Position numbers and translations under genes: made by a program. Below the pieces are notes generated by a model that saw only the letters and a program-made list of their open reading frames with translations, searched no databases and had not been told where the DNA came from. Positions 28,618 through 37,662 of a stretch of DNA of 64,000 nucleotides are shown here, in pieces; the first letter of the stretch is position 1, and each line of letters begins with the position of its first letter. This DNA is from Bradyrhizobium arachidis (GTDB lineage Bacteria > Pseudomonadota > Alphaproteobacteria > Rhizobiales > Xanthobacteraceae), in the NCBI RefSeq assembly GCF_024758505.1, contig NZ_CP077970.1, positions 6,634,001-6,698,000 of the forward strand. The letters run 5' to 3'.

Positions 28618-28623
28618 GATCTC

Positions 28624-28788
28624 TTACTCCTCCCGCAGCGGCAGGCGCGCCGCTTCGTCGAAAGCGGCCTTGTTGCGGGGCCATAATGCGTAGGCGATGA
28701 TCGCGAGGAAGATCGCGACGAAGGCCGGCGTCCAGATGGTCGTCACGAGGTCGGACGCAAAATTGTGGACTGTCAGGATAGCTTTCAT
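28624..28788 (-). CDS. fixQ: cbb3 cytochrome oxidase small subunit FixQ/CcoQ
   Basis: The 54-aa protein reads MKAILTVHNFASDLVTTIWT at its start and has a single membrane span (FVAIFLAIIAYALW). This is the FixQ/CcoQ signature, and it stabilises the oxidase complex. It sits between fixO (13 bp) and fixP (6 bp), which confirms the identification. Confidence 0.95.
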   Translation of the reverse strand: MKAILTVHNFASDLVTTIWTPAFVAIFLAIIAYALWPRNKAAFDEAARLPLREE

Positions 28789-28801
28789 CGGTGATGCCTT
28801 C

Positions 28802-29536
28802 TCAGCGAAGATTGGCTTTCTCGTTGTAGAGCTTGAAGTCGACCAGCGTGCCGAGCATCTGCAAGTAGGCGATCAGCGCGTCCATCTCGGTCGGAATGCC
28901 CGGCTTGCCGTCGAAGTTGCGCACCGACGCCTTGGCGTAGCGCTTGGTGAATGCGTCGGTTCCGGCGTTGTCCGGATCGGCCTGGGCCTTCATGTCGGCG
29001 GCCGCATTGGCGATCTGGTCGTCGGTGTAGGGCGTCCCGACGGCCTTCAGCGTCCGCATGTGGTCGGCGATCGTAGCCGGATCGACCTCGGTTTCCTTGA
29101 GGAACGGATAGCCCGGCATCACCGACTGCGGAACGATGGCGCGCGGATTGGTCATGTGGGTGACGTGCCAGTCGTCGGAATATTTGGCGCCGACACGGGC
29201 AAGATCCGGTCCGGTCCGCTTCGAGCCCCACTGGAACGGATGGTCGTACATGCTCTCGGCGGCGAGCGAGAAATGGCCGTAACGCTCGACCTCGTCGCGC
29301 AGCGGGCGGATCATCTGCGAGTGGCAGAGATAGCAGCCCTCGCGGACGTAGATGTTGCGGCCCGCGAGCTCGAGCGGCGTGTAGGGCCTGACGCCATCGA
29401 CGACCTCGATCGTGCTCTTCAGGTAGAACAGCGGCGTGATCTCGACGAGACCACCGATCGCGATCACCAGCAGGATGCCGACGATCAGGATGATCGAGTT
29501 CTTCTCGAAGATTTGGTGACGTGCCCAGAACGACAT
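28802..29536 (-). CDS. fixO: cbb3 cytochrome c oxidase monoheme subunit FixO/CcoO
   Basis: The 244-aa membrane-anchored cytochrome c begins [20 protein letters not shown], the conserved FixO N-terminus. The heme site is CYLCH at residues 68-72, and the axial methionine region is near SVMPGYPFL. It starts 11 bp after fixN. The frame continues upstream through fixN, but that part is a shadow. Confidence 0.97.
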   Translation of the reverse strand: MSFWARHQIFEKNSIILIVGILLVIAIGGLVEITPLFYLKSTIEVVDGVRPYTPLELAGRNIYVREGCYLCHSQMIRPLRDEVERYGHFSLAAESMYDHPFQWGSKRTGPDLARVGAKYSDDWHVTHMTNPRAIVPQSVMPGYPFLKETEVDPATIADHMRTLKAVGTPYTDDQIANAAADMKAQADPDNAGTDAFTKRYAKASVRNFDGKPGIPTEMDALIAYLQMLGTLVDFKLYNEKANLR

Positions 29537-29547
29537 TGTTGAACTCC

Positions 29548-31197
29548 TCATTCCGCCGGCTGAAGAGCGACGGGCGCCTGGACTTCCGATTCGCCTGCGC
29601 GAACCGTCATCCAGAGATTGTAGGCCATGATCAGCGAGCCGATCAGGAACAGTCCGCCGCCGGCTGCACGGATGATGTAGAAGGGATGCATCGCCTCGAC
29701 GGTCTCGATGAAGGAATATTCGAGGAAGCCGAGCGAGGTGTAGGCACGCCACATCAGGCCCTGCAGGATTCCGGACACCCACATCGCTGAGATGTAGAGA
29801 ACGATGCCGAGCGTGGCGATCCAGAAGTGCCAGTTGACGAGCTTGAGGCTGTAGAGGCCCTTGCGGTTCCAGATCCACGGCACCAGGCAGTACAGCGCGC
29901 CGAAGGAGACGAAGCCGACCCAGCCGAGCGCGCCGGAGTGCACGTGGCCGATGGTCCAGTCGGTGTAGTGGCTGAGCGAGTTGACGACCTTGATCGACAT
30001 CATCGGACCTTCGAAGGTCGACATGCCGTAGAAGGCGACGGAAACCACGAGCATGCGCAGCACGGGATCGGTGCGCAGCTTGTCCCAGGCGCCCGACAGC
30101 GTCATCAGACCGTTGATCATGCCGCCCCATGAGGGCATCCACAGCATGATCGAGAAAGTCATGCCCAGCGTCTGCGTCCAGTCCGGCAGCGCGGTGTAAT
30201 GCAGGTGGTGCGGACCGGCCCAGATGTAGAGGAAGATCAGCGCCCAGAAGTGGATGATCGAGAGGCGGTAGGAGTAGATCGGCCGCTCGGCGCGCTTGGG
30301 GATGAAGTAGTACATGATGGCAAGGAAGCCGGCGGTCAGGAAGAAGCCGACCGCATTGTGGCCGTACCACCACTGGAACATCGCATCCTGGACGCCGCCC
30401 CATGCGATGTAGGATTTTGAGCCGAACACGGAGACGGGGAGTGCCGGATTGTTGCCGAGGTGCAGGACCGCGATCGTGACGATGAAGGCCAGATAGAACC
30501 AGTTCGCCACGAAGATGTGCGGTTCCTTGCGCTTGATGATCGTGACGAGGAAGACGAGCAGGTAGACCACCCAGACGATGGTCAGCCAGAGGTCCGAATA
30601 CCATTCCGGCTCGGCATATTCCTTCGACTGGGTCACTCCGAGCAGATAACCGGTGCCGGCCATCAGGATGAAGTAGTTGTAGCCGATGACCACGAACCAG
30701 GGCGCGAGTTCGCCCGCGAGACGGGCGCGACACGATTTCTGCACCACGTAGAACGAGGAGGCGATCAGCACGTTGCCGCCGAAGGCGAAGATCACCGCCG
30801 ACGTATGTAACGGCCGCAGGCGGCCGAAGCTGATCCAGGGCAGATCGAAATTCAGCGCCGGCCATGCAAGCTGCGAGGCGATGATCAGGCCGACCAGGAA
30901 GCCGGCGATACCCCAGAACATCGCCATGACGGACGAGAACTTGATCGGCCCCATATTGTAGTTGGGCCGGCCGTTGATCTCCTCCGGCGGCAGTGCCGCC
31001 GGACGCTCGAAATAGCGATTGATGATGCCGAACACCACGGCAACGCTTGCCGCGGCGCTCAGCGCGGCGTGGAACGCGAAGGGCGCGTCGAGCGCCTTGG
31101 CTGCAGCGATCACGCACAGGAAGGCGGTGACCGCGAACAACGCCGCAAGGCCGCTTTCACCGACGGTCATTGACTTGGACATGGAGGGCTGGCTCAT
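29548..31197 (-). CDS. fixN: cbb3 cytochrome c oxidase catalytic subunit FixN/CcoN
   Basis: The 549-aa heme-copper oxidase subunit reduces oxygen at high affinity. About 12 membrane spans are visible, and the Cu-B and heme histidines lie in [35 protein letters not shown] and the [16 protein letters not shown] region. The length and order match B. japonicum FixN. It is the first gene of fixNOQP. A perfect FixK2 box lies 57 bp upstream. Confidence 0.98.
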   Translation of the reverse strand: MSQPSMSKSMTVGESGLAALFAVTAFLCVIAAAKALDAPFAFHAALSAAASVAVVFGIINRYFERPAALPPEEINGRPNYNMGPIKFSSVMAMFWGIAGFLVGLIIASQLAWPALNFDLPWISFGRLRPLHTSAVIFAFGGNVLIASSFYVVQKSCRARLAGELAPWFVVIGYNYFILMAGTGYLLGVTQSKEYAEPEWYSDLWLTIVWVVYLLVFLVTIIKRKEPHIFVANWFYLAFIVTIAVLHLGNNPALPVSVFGSKSYIAWGGVQDAMFQWWYGHNAVGFFLTAGFLAIMYYFIPKRAERPIYSYRLSIIHFWALIFLYIWAGPHHLHYTALPDWTQTLGMTFSIMLWMPSWGGMINGLMTLSGAWDKLRTDPVLRMLVVSVAFYGMSTFEGPMMSIKVVNSLSHYTDWTIGHVHSGALGWVGFVSFGALYCLVPWIWNRKGLYSLKLVNWHFWIATLGIVLYISAMWVSGILQGLMWRAYTSLGFLEYSFIETVEAMHPFYIIRAAGGGLFLIGSLIMAYNLWMTVRAGESEVQAPVALQPAE

Positions 31198-31253
31198 GCG
31201 GATTCTCTCTGAAAGAACACGAGGCCAGAAACCACATTCGATCTCGCATTAAA

Positions 31254-31267
31254 TTGATCAAGATCAA
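31254..31267 (-). promoter_or_regulatory. FixK2 box upstream of fixN
   Basis: On the minus strand it reads TTGATCTTGATCAA, an exact TTGAT-N4-ATCAA FNR/FixK dyad. It lies 57 bp before the fixN ATG, in the gap between the CBS gene and fixN. This is the known activation site for fixNOQP. Confidence 0.9.
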
Positions 31268-31362
31268 CACAATCGAATTGCTTCAGCACAACGAGCGCCG
31301 GCGCGACGCGCGCAAGCGCAAATCCTCCGTGGAACCACGGAGTACCGACTTTGGAAGTAGAA

Positions 31363-31788
31363 TCAGTCGCGCGCGGTCGCCTTCAGCGCGGTGATGACGT
31401 CCTCGCGCGCGACAATGCCGACCAGCCGCTGGCTCGCGTCGAGCACGATGATGCTCCTGATCCGGTGCTCGACCATGAGCTGGAGCACGCGGGTCAGTCG
31501 CGTGTCCGGGTGGACGTAGATGAATTCGGGCGTCATCACGTCGCCGACCTTGCGATTCATCAGGTCGAGATAGCGCGGCACCATCTGGCTCGGCGTGAAG
31601 GCAAAGCACCTCAGGATGTCGAACTTGGTGACGATGCCGACGATCTGCCCGTCTTCCTCGACCGGATAGCTGTTGAAGTCGTCGCGCTCGAACATCTCGC
31701 TGAGCTCGAGCATGTTGAGATCGCGCGCCACCGTCTTGACGTTGCGCGTCATGTAACCGTCGGTGGTCTGCTCAAGGAATCTATACAC
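31363..31788 (-). CDS. CBS-domain pair protein
   Basis: The 141-aa protein consists of two CBS motifs (GYMTRNVKTVARDLNMLELS and DVMTPEFIYVHPDTRLTRVL), a Bateman module that binds adenosine nucleotides. No catalytic domain is present. It follows the universal stress gene by 37 bp and precedes fixNOQP. In B. japonicum similar genes sit at this place. It may sense energy charge, but its partner is unknown. Confidence 0.9.
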   Translation of the reverse strand: MYRFLEQTTDGYMTRNVKTVARDLNMLELSEMFERDDFNSYPVEEDGQIVGIVTKFDILRCFAFTPSQMVPRYLDLMNRKVGDVMTPEFIYVHPDTRLTRVLQLMVEHRIRSIIVLDASQRLVGIVAREDVITALKATARD

Positions 31789-31825
31789 GGCGCATCCTCT
31801 TCGATTTTCTTCCGCCTGCCCCGCT

Positions 31826-32659
31826 TTAGTGCGACAGCAGCACGCAGCGCGCGGATTGGTTGATCAGATATTGCGTGACGCCGCCGAGGATCATCTCGCG
31901 GAAGCGTGAATGGCCGTAGGCACCGGCGACGATGAGGCCGGCCCCGACATCGCCGGCGACCTTTTCCAGTTGAGCGGCGGCCGTCACCCCCTGGCCGGCT
32001 TCCGATACCCGCGCCGTCGCCGTGACCCGCTGACGGGCGAGCCAGGCCACGACGTCGGTCACATCAGTCATCACGGCCGAGCGATCGTCGTCGCGCTCCA
32101 CGATCTCGACAACTGTCACCTCCTTGGCCTTGCGCAGCAGCGGCAGCGCGTCAGCCACCGCCCGCCTCGCCTCCGGCGTATCCTTCCAGGCCACAAGTGC
32201 GCTGCGCAGATCGAGCCAGTTGACGCCGTCAGGCACGACAAGAACCGGACGGCCGGCCTGCATCACGAGGTCCTTGGAACTTGCGAGCGCGAACGCGTCG
32301 GAGAAGGCCGGGCTGCGTCCGCCGCCGACGATGATGTCGGCACAGCGCGCCTGCTCGAGGATGTGGCGCGCCGGAAAATCGATTGCGCCGCGCCATTCCA
32401 CGTGGCCGCCGCGATTCCTTGTGGCGCCGCGGAATTGCGTCTCCAGCTCCGCAAGGCGTTTCTTGACGGACGTCTCGCCCTCGTCGATCAAGCGCTGGGC
32501 TGCCGCGCCGTCAGTGAAATACAATGGCGGGGCAAATTGTGCGGCTGCGACCCCGATGATTGCGGCCTCAAATCGCTCGGCGAGTTCGCCCGCGACCTGA
32601 AGGCGCGCCTCGTTGGGCTGGTCAACCGCCAAGCTGACCATCACGGTCGCGTATGTCAT
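31826..32659 (-). CDS. Universal stress protein (tandem UspA domains)
   Basis: The 277-aa protein starts at MTYATVMVSLAVDQPNEARL and contains two Usp-like domains. The second ends in the nucleotide-binding signature GLIVAGAYGHSRFREMILGG. Bacterial Usp proteins aid survival under energy or oxygen limitation. It is divergent from fixL and probably co-transcribed with the CBS gene. ATG 32659 was preferred; an in-frame start lies 15 bases upstream. Confidence 0.92.
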   Translation of the reverse strand: MTYATVMVSLAVDQPNEARLQVAGELAERFEAAIIGVAAAQFAPPLYFTDGAAAQRLIDEGETSVKKRLAELETQFRGATRNRGGHVEWRGAIDFPARHILEQARCADIIVGGGRSPAFSDAFALASSKDLVMQAGRPVLVVPDGVNWLDLRSALVAWKDTPEARRAVADALPLLRKAKEVTVVEIVERDDDRSAVMTDVTDVVAWLARQRVTATARVSEAGQGVTAAAQLEKVAGDVGAGLIVAGAYGHSRFREMILGGVTQYLINQSARCVLLSH

Positions 32660-32716
32660 CCCGTCTCTCCGCAATCGAATTCCTGTGGAATTGTAGGCAG
32701 GCCGCCACGCGGCGGG

Positions 32717-32730
32717 ATGAGATAGATCAA
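32717..32730 (-). promoter_or_regulatory. Degenerate FixK-like dyad in the usp/fixL gap
   Basis: On the minus strand it reads TTGATCTATCTCAT: a perfect left half and an imperfect right half of the FNR/FixK dyad. It lies about 60-70 bp upstream of the usp start and 150 bp from fixL. It could place usp-CBS under FixK2, but the right half is weak. Confidence 0.4.
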
Positions 32731-32875
32731 AGCGACGTGGCGCGCCGGTCGCCGGTCGCGTGTCGGGAATTCGTCAATGGAATCAGATATCGGAACTTGC
32801 CTCCAGCGCCCCCATGAGCGAAAATCGCGACGACCGAATTGACCCGAGCCCGCCAGGGAAGGATGGAGCATCGAC

Positions 32876-34384
32876 TTGAGCCCGACGCGCGTGACCCATC
32901 CGGCTGACGATGGCCGCGGCGAGCATTTTCGGGTCCGAATCGAGGGATTTGGCGTCGGCACCTGGGACCTCGATCTCAGGACGCGCGGGCTGGAGTGGTC
33001 GGAAACGGCCAAGGCCCTGTTCGGCGTGGCCCGAGATCAGCCGGTCAGCTACGACCTCTTCCTCAACCGCCTGGAGACGAAGGACCGCGCGCGTCTCGAG
33101 CAGGCGATCGAACGTGTTGCCGAGCACGGCGGCGGACTCGACATCTCCTTTCGCGTATCCGGCGGCGGACAATGGATCCGGGCCCGCGCGGGCCTGATTC
33201 GCGACGACGCCGGCGCAGCCCGCCATCTCAGCGGCATATTCCTCGATGTCGGCGAGGAGAAGCAGGTCGAAGAAGCCCTGCGCACGCGCGAAAGCCATTT
33301 GCGCTCAATCCTGCAGACCATTCCGGACGCCATGATCGTCATCGACGGCCAAGGCATCATCCAGCTCTTCAGCACGGCCGCGGAGCGGCTGTTCGGCTAT
33401 CCCGAGCGCGAGGCGATCGGCAAGAACGTCAGCATCCTGATGCCGGAGCCCGACAAGTCGCGTCACGACGGCTACATCGCCCGCTACCGGACGACGCGCG
33501 ACCCGCACATCATCGGTATCGGCCGCATCGTCACCGGCAAACGCCGCGACGGCACGACCTTTCCGATGCATCTGTCGATCGGCGAGATGCAGTCAGGGGG
33601 CGAGCCCTATTTCACCGGTTTCGTGCGCGATCTCACCGAGCACCAGCAGACCCAGGCGCGTCTCCAGGAATTGCAGTCCGAGCTCGTCCACGTCTCGCGG
33701 CTGAGCGCCATGGGCGAGATGGCGTCCGCACTGGCGCATGAGCTGAACCAGCCGCTGGCGGCGATCAGCAACTACATGAATGGCTCGCGGCGGCTGCTCG
33801 CCGGCAGCGCGGATCCGAATGTCGCCAAGATCGAGAGCGCCATGGACCGCGCCGCCGAGCAGGCGGTGCGCGCCGGCCAGATCATCCGGCGGCTGCGCGA
33901 CTTCGTGGCGCGCGGCGAGTCCGAGAAGCGGGTCGAGAGCCTGTCCAAGATGATCGAGGAGGCTGGCGCCCTGGGTCTCGCCGGCGCGCGCGAGCAGAAC
34001 GTCCAGCTCCGCTTCAATCTCAATCCGGAGGCCGACCTCGTGCTGGCCGACCGCGTCCAGGTCCAGCAAGTCCTGGTCAATTTGTTCCGCAACGCGCTCG
34101 AGGCGATGGCGCAGTCGCCGCAACGCGAGCTCGTCGTGATCAACAGCCGGATTCCGGATGACATGATCGAAGTAGTGGTCTCCGACAGCGGGTCGGGCTT
34201 CCAGGACGACGTGATCCCCAATCTGTTTCAGACTTTCTTCACAACCAAAGAGACCGGCATGGGCGTGGGATTGTCGATCAGCCGCTCGATCATCGAGGCT
34301 CACGGCGGCCGCATGTGGGCCGAGAGCAACGCATCGGGCGGCGCGACATTCCGCTTCACCCTGCCAGCAGCCGACGAGAGCTGA
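32876..34384 (+). CDS. fixL: Oxygen-sensing histidine kinase FixL
   Basis: The 502-aa kinase has two PAS domains and a HisKA/HATPase core. The second PAS carries heme: His197 (RHDGY) corresponds to B. japonicum FixL His200, with Arg203, His211 and Arg217 matching the known Arg206, His214 and Arg220. The phospho-His is His288 (LAHELNQPLAAISNYM), followed by the ATP-binding N and G boxes (FFTTKETGMGVGLSI). The TTG at 32876 is supported by the next residues (SPTRVTHP), which match the B. japonicum N-terminus. Low oxygen relieves inhibition of autophosphorylation, then FixJ is phosphorylated. fixJ starts three bases after the stop. Confidence 0.97.
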   Translation: MSPTRVTHPADDGRGEHFRVRIEGFGVGTWDLDLRTRGLEWSETAKALFGVARDQPVSYDLFLNRLETKDRARLEQAIERVAEHGGGLDISFRVSGGGQWIRARAGLIRDDAGAARHLSGIFLDVGEEKQVEEALRTRESHLRSILQTIPDAMIVIDGQGIIQLFSTAAERLFGYPEREAIGKNVSILMPEPDKSRHDGYIARYRTTRDPHIIGIGRIVTGKRRDGTTFPMHLSIGEMQSGGEPYFTGFVRDLTEHQQTQARLQELQSELVHVSRLSAMGEMASALAHELNQPLAAISNYMNGSRRLLAGSADPNVAKIESAMDRAAEQAVRAGQIIRRLRDFVARGESEKRVESLSKMIEEAGALGLAGAREQNVQLRFNLNPEADLVLADRVQVQQVLVNLFRNALEAMAQSPQRELVVINSRIPDDMIEVVVSDSGSGFQDDVIPNLFQTFFTTKETGMGVGLSISRSIIEAHGGRMWAESNASGGATFRFTLPAADES

Positions 34385-34387
34385 GTG

Positions 34388-35005
34388 ATGACGACCAAAG
34401 GGAATGTCTACGTTATCGATGACGACGAGGCCATGCGGGACTCGTTGCACTTCCTGCTGGACTCGTCCGGCTACAGCGTGCGGCTGTTCGAATCCGCGCA
34501 GAGCTTTCTCGATGCGCTACCCGGCCTCGTCTTCGGCTGTGTCGTCTCCGACGTGCGCATGCCCGGGCTCGACGGCATCGAGCTCCTGAAGCGCATCAAG
34601 GCGCAAGGCAGCCCGTTTCCGATCCTGATCATGACCGGTCACGGCGACGTGCCGCTCGCGGTCGAGGCGATGAAGCTCGGGGCAGTCGACTTCCTCGAAA
34701 AGCCGTTTGAGGACGACCGCCTGATCGCGATGATCGACGTGGCGATCCGCCAGGCTGAGCCGGTCGCCAAGAACGAGGCGATCGCTCAGGACATCGCTGC
34801 CCGCGTCGCCTCCTTGAGCCCCCGGGAGCGCCAAGTGATGGAGGGGCTGATCGCCGGCCTGTCCAACAAGCTGATCGCCCGTGAATACGACATCAGCCCG
34901 CGCACCATCGAGGTGTACCGGGCCAATGTCATGACCAAGATGCAGGCCAACAGCCTGTCGGAGCTGGTCCGGCTGGCGATGAGGGCCGGCATGCTCGGCG
35001 ATTGA
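34388..35005 (+). CDS. fixJ: Response regulator FixJ
   Basis: The 205-aa regulator has a receiver domain (phospho-Asp55, in CVVSDVRMPG; Thr and Lys of ILIMTGHG and EKPFEDD) and a LuxR/FixJ-type HTH (LSPRERQVMEGLIAGLSNKL, then SPRTIEVYRANVMTKM). It closely matches B. japonicum FixJ. Phosphorylated FixJ should activate fixK2 at 35.5 kb. The ATG at 34388 is preferred over the adjacent GTG at 34385. Confidence 0.97.
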   Translation: MTTKGNVYVIDDDEAMRDSLHFLLDSSGYSVRLFESAQSFLDALPGLVFGCVVSDVRMPGLDGIELLKRIKAQGSPFPILIMTGHGDVPLAVEAMKLGAVDFLEKPFEDDRLIAMIDVAIRQAEPVAKNEAIAQDIAARVASLSPRERQVMEGLIAGLSNKLIAREYDISPRTIEVYRANVMTKMQANSLSELVRLAMRAGMLGD

Positions 35006-35049
35006 GGCAGGTCAAGAGGCCTCCCCTCGTCATGTGCTAGCAATTCGGC

Positions 35050-35469
35050 ATGACTGCGATTTGCGTGCAACATGAGCGGCTGCCGATGGCGTCCTCTGCA
35101 AAGCCCACCGTCTATGTGGTCGACGACGATGCGGCTGTGCTTGGATCCCTGCGATTTCTGCTGGAAACCGACGGCTTTGCCGTGCGGACGTTCAAGAACG
35201 GGACGGCGCTGCTCAACGCCCCCGGCGTCCGCGACGCGGACTGCTATGTGGTCGACTACAAGATGCCCGACATCAACGGCATCGACCTGGTCGCGCGCCT
35301 GCGGCAATCCGACATCCGCACGCCCGTAATCCTGATCACCGGTTATCCCGACGAGCACATCTCGACCCGGGCCGCGGCGGCCGGGGTGAAAGACGTGATT
35401 TTGAAGCCACTTCTCGACGAGAACCTGATCAAGCTGATCCGCGGCGCCATCCACGACCAACGGTCCTGA
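35050..35469 (+). CDS. Single-domain response regulator between fixJ and fixK2
   Basis: The 139-aa protein is a receiver domain only, with no output. The acidic pair is VVDDD near residue 25, the phospho-Asp is Asp69 (VVDYKMP) and the Lys is in ILKPL. It resembles FixJ's receiver and is found in the same position in B. japonicum. An alternative start is the Met at 35086 (MASSAKPTVYVVDDD). It could dephosphorylate or compete with FixL or another kinase. Spacing to fixJ is 44 bp. Confidence 0.92.
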   Translation: MTAICVQHERLPMASSAKPTVYVVDDDAAVLGSLRFLLETDGFAVRTFKNGTALLNAPGVRDADCYVVDYKMPDINGIDLVARLRQSDIRTPVILITGYPDEHISTRAAAAGVKDVILKPLLDENLIKLIRGAIHDQRS

Positions 35470-35483
35470 CGACCTACGGGTTT

Positions 35484-35491
35484 CTACGTAG
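35484..35491. promoter_or_regulatory. Candidate FixJ-binding palindrome upstream of fixK2
   Basis: CTACGTAG is a perfect 8-bp palindrome about 85 bp upstream of the fixK2 start, with a similar CCTACGGG 11 bp before it. FixJ sites in Sinorhizobium contain TACGTA-type cores. The location matches where FixJ should act. Confidence 0.55.
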
Positions 35492-35575
35492 GTAAACCTC
35501 CCTAAGATATCGAGCTAATTTTCAACCTCTGCAATCACGCGTAGCAATGGGCCATCAGAAACGGAGATGGCACAC

Positions 35576-36277
35576 ATGCTGACCCAGTCGCTCAACACAG
35601 AGGTGATCAACAAGCAGGTCACCGGCAAGATCGCCCCCGCCGCCTACCCCGTCTCTGACCAGTTTGGTGCGATCACCGGTCACGTCGGCCTGGTCGCCAC
35701 CGAGTTCTCGTACCGGAAGGACGAGGAGATCTACGGTGAGGACGAGCCCGCCGAGTACGTCTATCAGGTCGTCACCGGCGCGGTGCGCAGCTACAAGCTC
35801 CTCTCCGACGGCCGTCGCCAGATCGGCGCCTTCCACCTTCCCGGCGACGTGTTCGGCCTCGAGTCCGGCCCCTCTCATCGTCTCGCCGCCGAAGCCATCA
35901 TCGACACCAGCGTGCGTCTGGTGAAGCGCGCGAGCCTCGAGAAGGCCGCCGGTACCGACGTCCAGGTTGCCCGCAAGCTCTGGGCCATGACCGCGAACGA
36001 GCTGCGTCATGCCGAGGACCACATGCTCCTGCTCGGCCGCAAGACCGCCATGGAGCGAGTTGCAACCTTCCTGCTCGAAATGGACCGCCGCCTTGCGGTT
36101 GCCGGCATGATGGCGCTGCCGATGTGCCGCCGCGACATCGGCGACTATCTCGGGCTGACGCTGGAAACCGTCTCGCGCGCGCTGTCGCAGCTCCACACCC
36201 AGGGCATCCTCGGCTTCTCCGGTGCCCGCCAGATCGTGCTCCGCAATCGCCAGCGCCTGCACAATCTCGACGCCTGA
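35576..36277 (+). CDS. fixK2: CRP/FNR-family regulator FixK2
   Basis: The 233-aa regulator has a cNMP-like sensory domain (YVYQVVTGAVRSYKLLSDGR) and a C-terminal HTH (MCRRDIGDYLGLTLETVSRA). Cys184 beside the recognition helix corresponds to the oxidation-sensitive Cys183 of B. japonicum FixK2. There is no 4Fe-4S cysteine cluster as in FNR. The ATG at 35576 has GGAG nine bases upstream; the ATG at 35567 has none. It activates fixNOQP, fixGHIS and others. A strong hairpin terminator follows. Confidence 0.95.
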   Translation: MLTQSLNTEVINKQVTGKIAPAAYPVSDQFGAITGHVGLVATEFSYRKDEEIYGEDEPAEYVYQVVTGAVRSYKLLSDGRRQIGAFHLPGDVFGLESGPSHRLAAEAIIDTSVRLVKRASLEKAAGTDVQVARKLWAMTANELRHAEDHMLLLGRKTAMERVATFLLEMDRRLAVAGMMALPMCRRDIGDYLGLTLETVSRALSQLHTQGILGFSGARQIVLRNRQRLHNLDA

Positions 36278-36306
36278 TTTCTTCCTACCTGCCACCTTCC
36301 TCGCCT

Positions 36307-36340
36307 GGCCGGCCGAACCCGTTTCGGCCGGCCGTTTTTC
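36307..36340 (+). terminator. Rho-independent terminator after fixK2
   Basis: The 11-bp stem GGCCGGCCGAA (36307-36317) and TTCGGCCGGCC (36323-36333) has a 5-base loop. It is followed by GTTTTTC. It ends the fixK2 transcript 30 bp after the stop, in the gap before the convergent MFS gene. Confidence 0.9.
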
Positions 36341-36348
36341 TTTATCCA

Positions 36349-37629
36349 TCACTCCACTTTGCGCCGGGTCTCCGGCATCACCAGCAGGACAAGCAACAGG
36401 CCGGTCGCGGCAACACAGGCAAGCCCGACAAAAGCGGTGCTGCTGCCGAACTTGTCGCTGATAAAGCCGCCGAGCACGGTCGAGAGCGACGCGCCGATGC
36501 CGGTCGCGGTGCCGACGATACCCTGCGCCAGATTGAAATGGCCGCTGCCAAAGGCCACATCGGCCACGATCAGCGGGATCATCACCGCGAACACGGCCGC
36601 CGTGATGCCGTCGAACACCTGCACCAGCACCAGGAGATAAGGATCGCGCACCGTCGCGAACAGCAGGCCGCGAATCGCAAGCGCACCAAATCCGATCAGC
36701 AGCAGCGGCCGGCGGCCCCATTGCTGCGCCTTGCGCCCGACCGTCGGCGACATCAGGGCGACGATAGCCTGCGGCACGATGATGCAGCCGGCGATCAGCA
36801 CCGTGGCCCACTGGCTCGACCGCGTCGTCACCACGCTCGCCATCAACGGCAGCATCGCCGCATTGGCGAGCTGCAGCAGCATCACGCTCGCTGCGAAGAT
36901 CAACAGCGGCCGCTGCCGCACGAGATGCCAGATATTGGTATCGGCCTTGTCGGCCATTTCACGCGGCATCGCGCCATGGCTGCGCGCAATGTCGACCTCC
37001 TCCTCGCGGATGCGCGACAGCGCGATCAGGGTCGGGATTGCGAGCAGGAAGGTAACGAGGAATACCGAGCGGCTCGACAGCAGATAGCCGGCCGTTCCCA
37101 TCACGGCGGCCGCGACGCCGTTGCCGAGTGAGGCGAATCGGGCGTTGCGGCCGAGCCGCTCGCCGATCGCGAGCGGTCCGACCAGGCCGAGGCTGATCGC
37201 GGCAATCGCCGGTCCGAGCACGCAGCTCGCCGCCGCATGCAGGGTCGCCGCCGCCACGACCACCGGAAAGATCGGCATGGCGGCATAGGCGAGCGCGACG
37301 CAGCCGATGGTCGCGACCGCCAGGCCCGCGACCAGCCGCTCGGATTTCGCGGCGTCGATGATCGCGCCGCCCGGCATCTGGCCGATCAGCCCGACGATGC
37401 CGCCGATCGACAGCACGAGGCCGATCTCGACCTGCGTCCATTTCTGCGTCGTCAGGTAAACCGCAATGAAAGGGCCGAAACCGGTCTGCACGTCGGCCAG
37501 GAAAAAAATGAACCAATCGAGCCCGCGCAGGCTCTGCCGCGACGGAGTCGGCGGTTCCCGCGGCTTGGAAGACAAAGGCTGGGCGCTGCGGCGTTCGCCG
37601 TGATGGTCCACCGGAGGAATCGGTTTCAT
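36349..37629 (-). CDS. MFS transporter
   Basis: The protein (426 aa from ATG 37629; a GTG at 37641 is an alternative) has 12 membrane spans. MFS motif A-like GQMPGGAIIDAAKSERLV lies between spans 2 and 3. The N-terminal 40 residues are cytoplasmic and Pro/Arg-rich. It ends convergent with fixK2. The substrate is not evident; drug or sugar-efflux-like. Confidence 0.85.
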   Translation of the reverse strand: MKPIPPVDHHGERRSAQPLSSKPREPPTPSRQSLRGLDWFIFFLADVQTGFGPFIAVYLTTQKWTQVEIGLVLSIGGIVGLIGQMPGGAIIDAAKSERLVAGLAVATIGCVALAYAAMPIFPVVVAAATLHAAASCVLGPAIAAISLGLVGPLAIGERLGRNARFASLGNGVAAAVMGTAGYLLSSRSVFLVTFLLAIPTLIALSRIREEEVDIARSHGAMPREMADKADTNIWHLVRQRPLLIFAASVMLLQLANAAMLPLMASVVTTRSSQWATVLIAGCIIVPQAIVALMSPTVGRKAQQWGRRPLLLIGFGALAIRGLLFATVRDPYLLVLVQVFDGITAAVFAVMIPLIVADVAFGSGHFNLAQGIVGTATGIGASLSTVLGGFISDKFGSSTAFVGLACVAATGLLLVLLVMPETRRKVE

Positions 37630-37662
37630 GAACAAACTCACCGCCAGTCTGCTCCCCTCTCC

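Noticed and set aside
28802..31117. Very long frame suggesting a fixN-fixO fusion
   Set aside because: Only the last 244 codons are FixO; the rest is out of frame with fixN and reads as noise.
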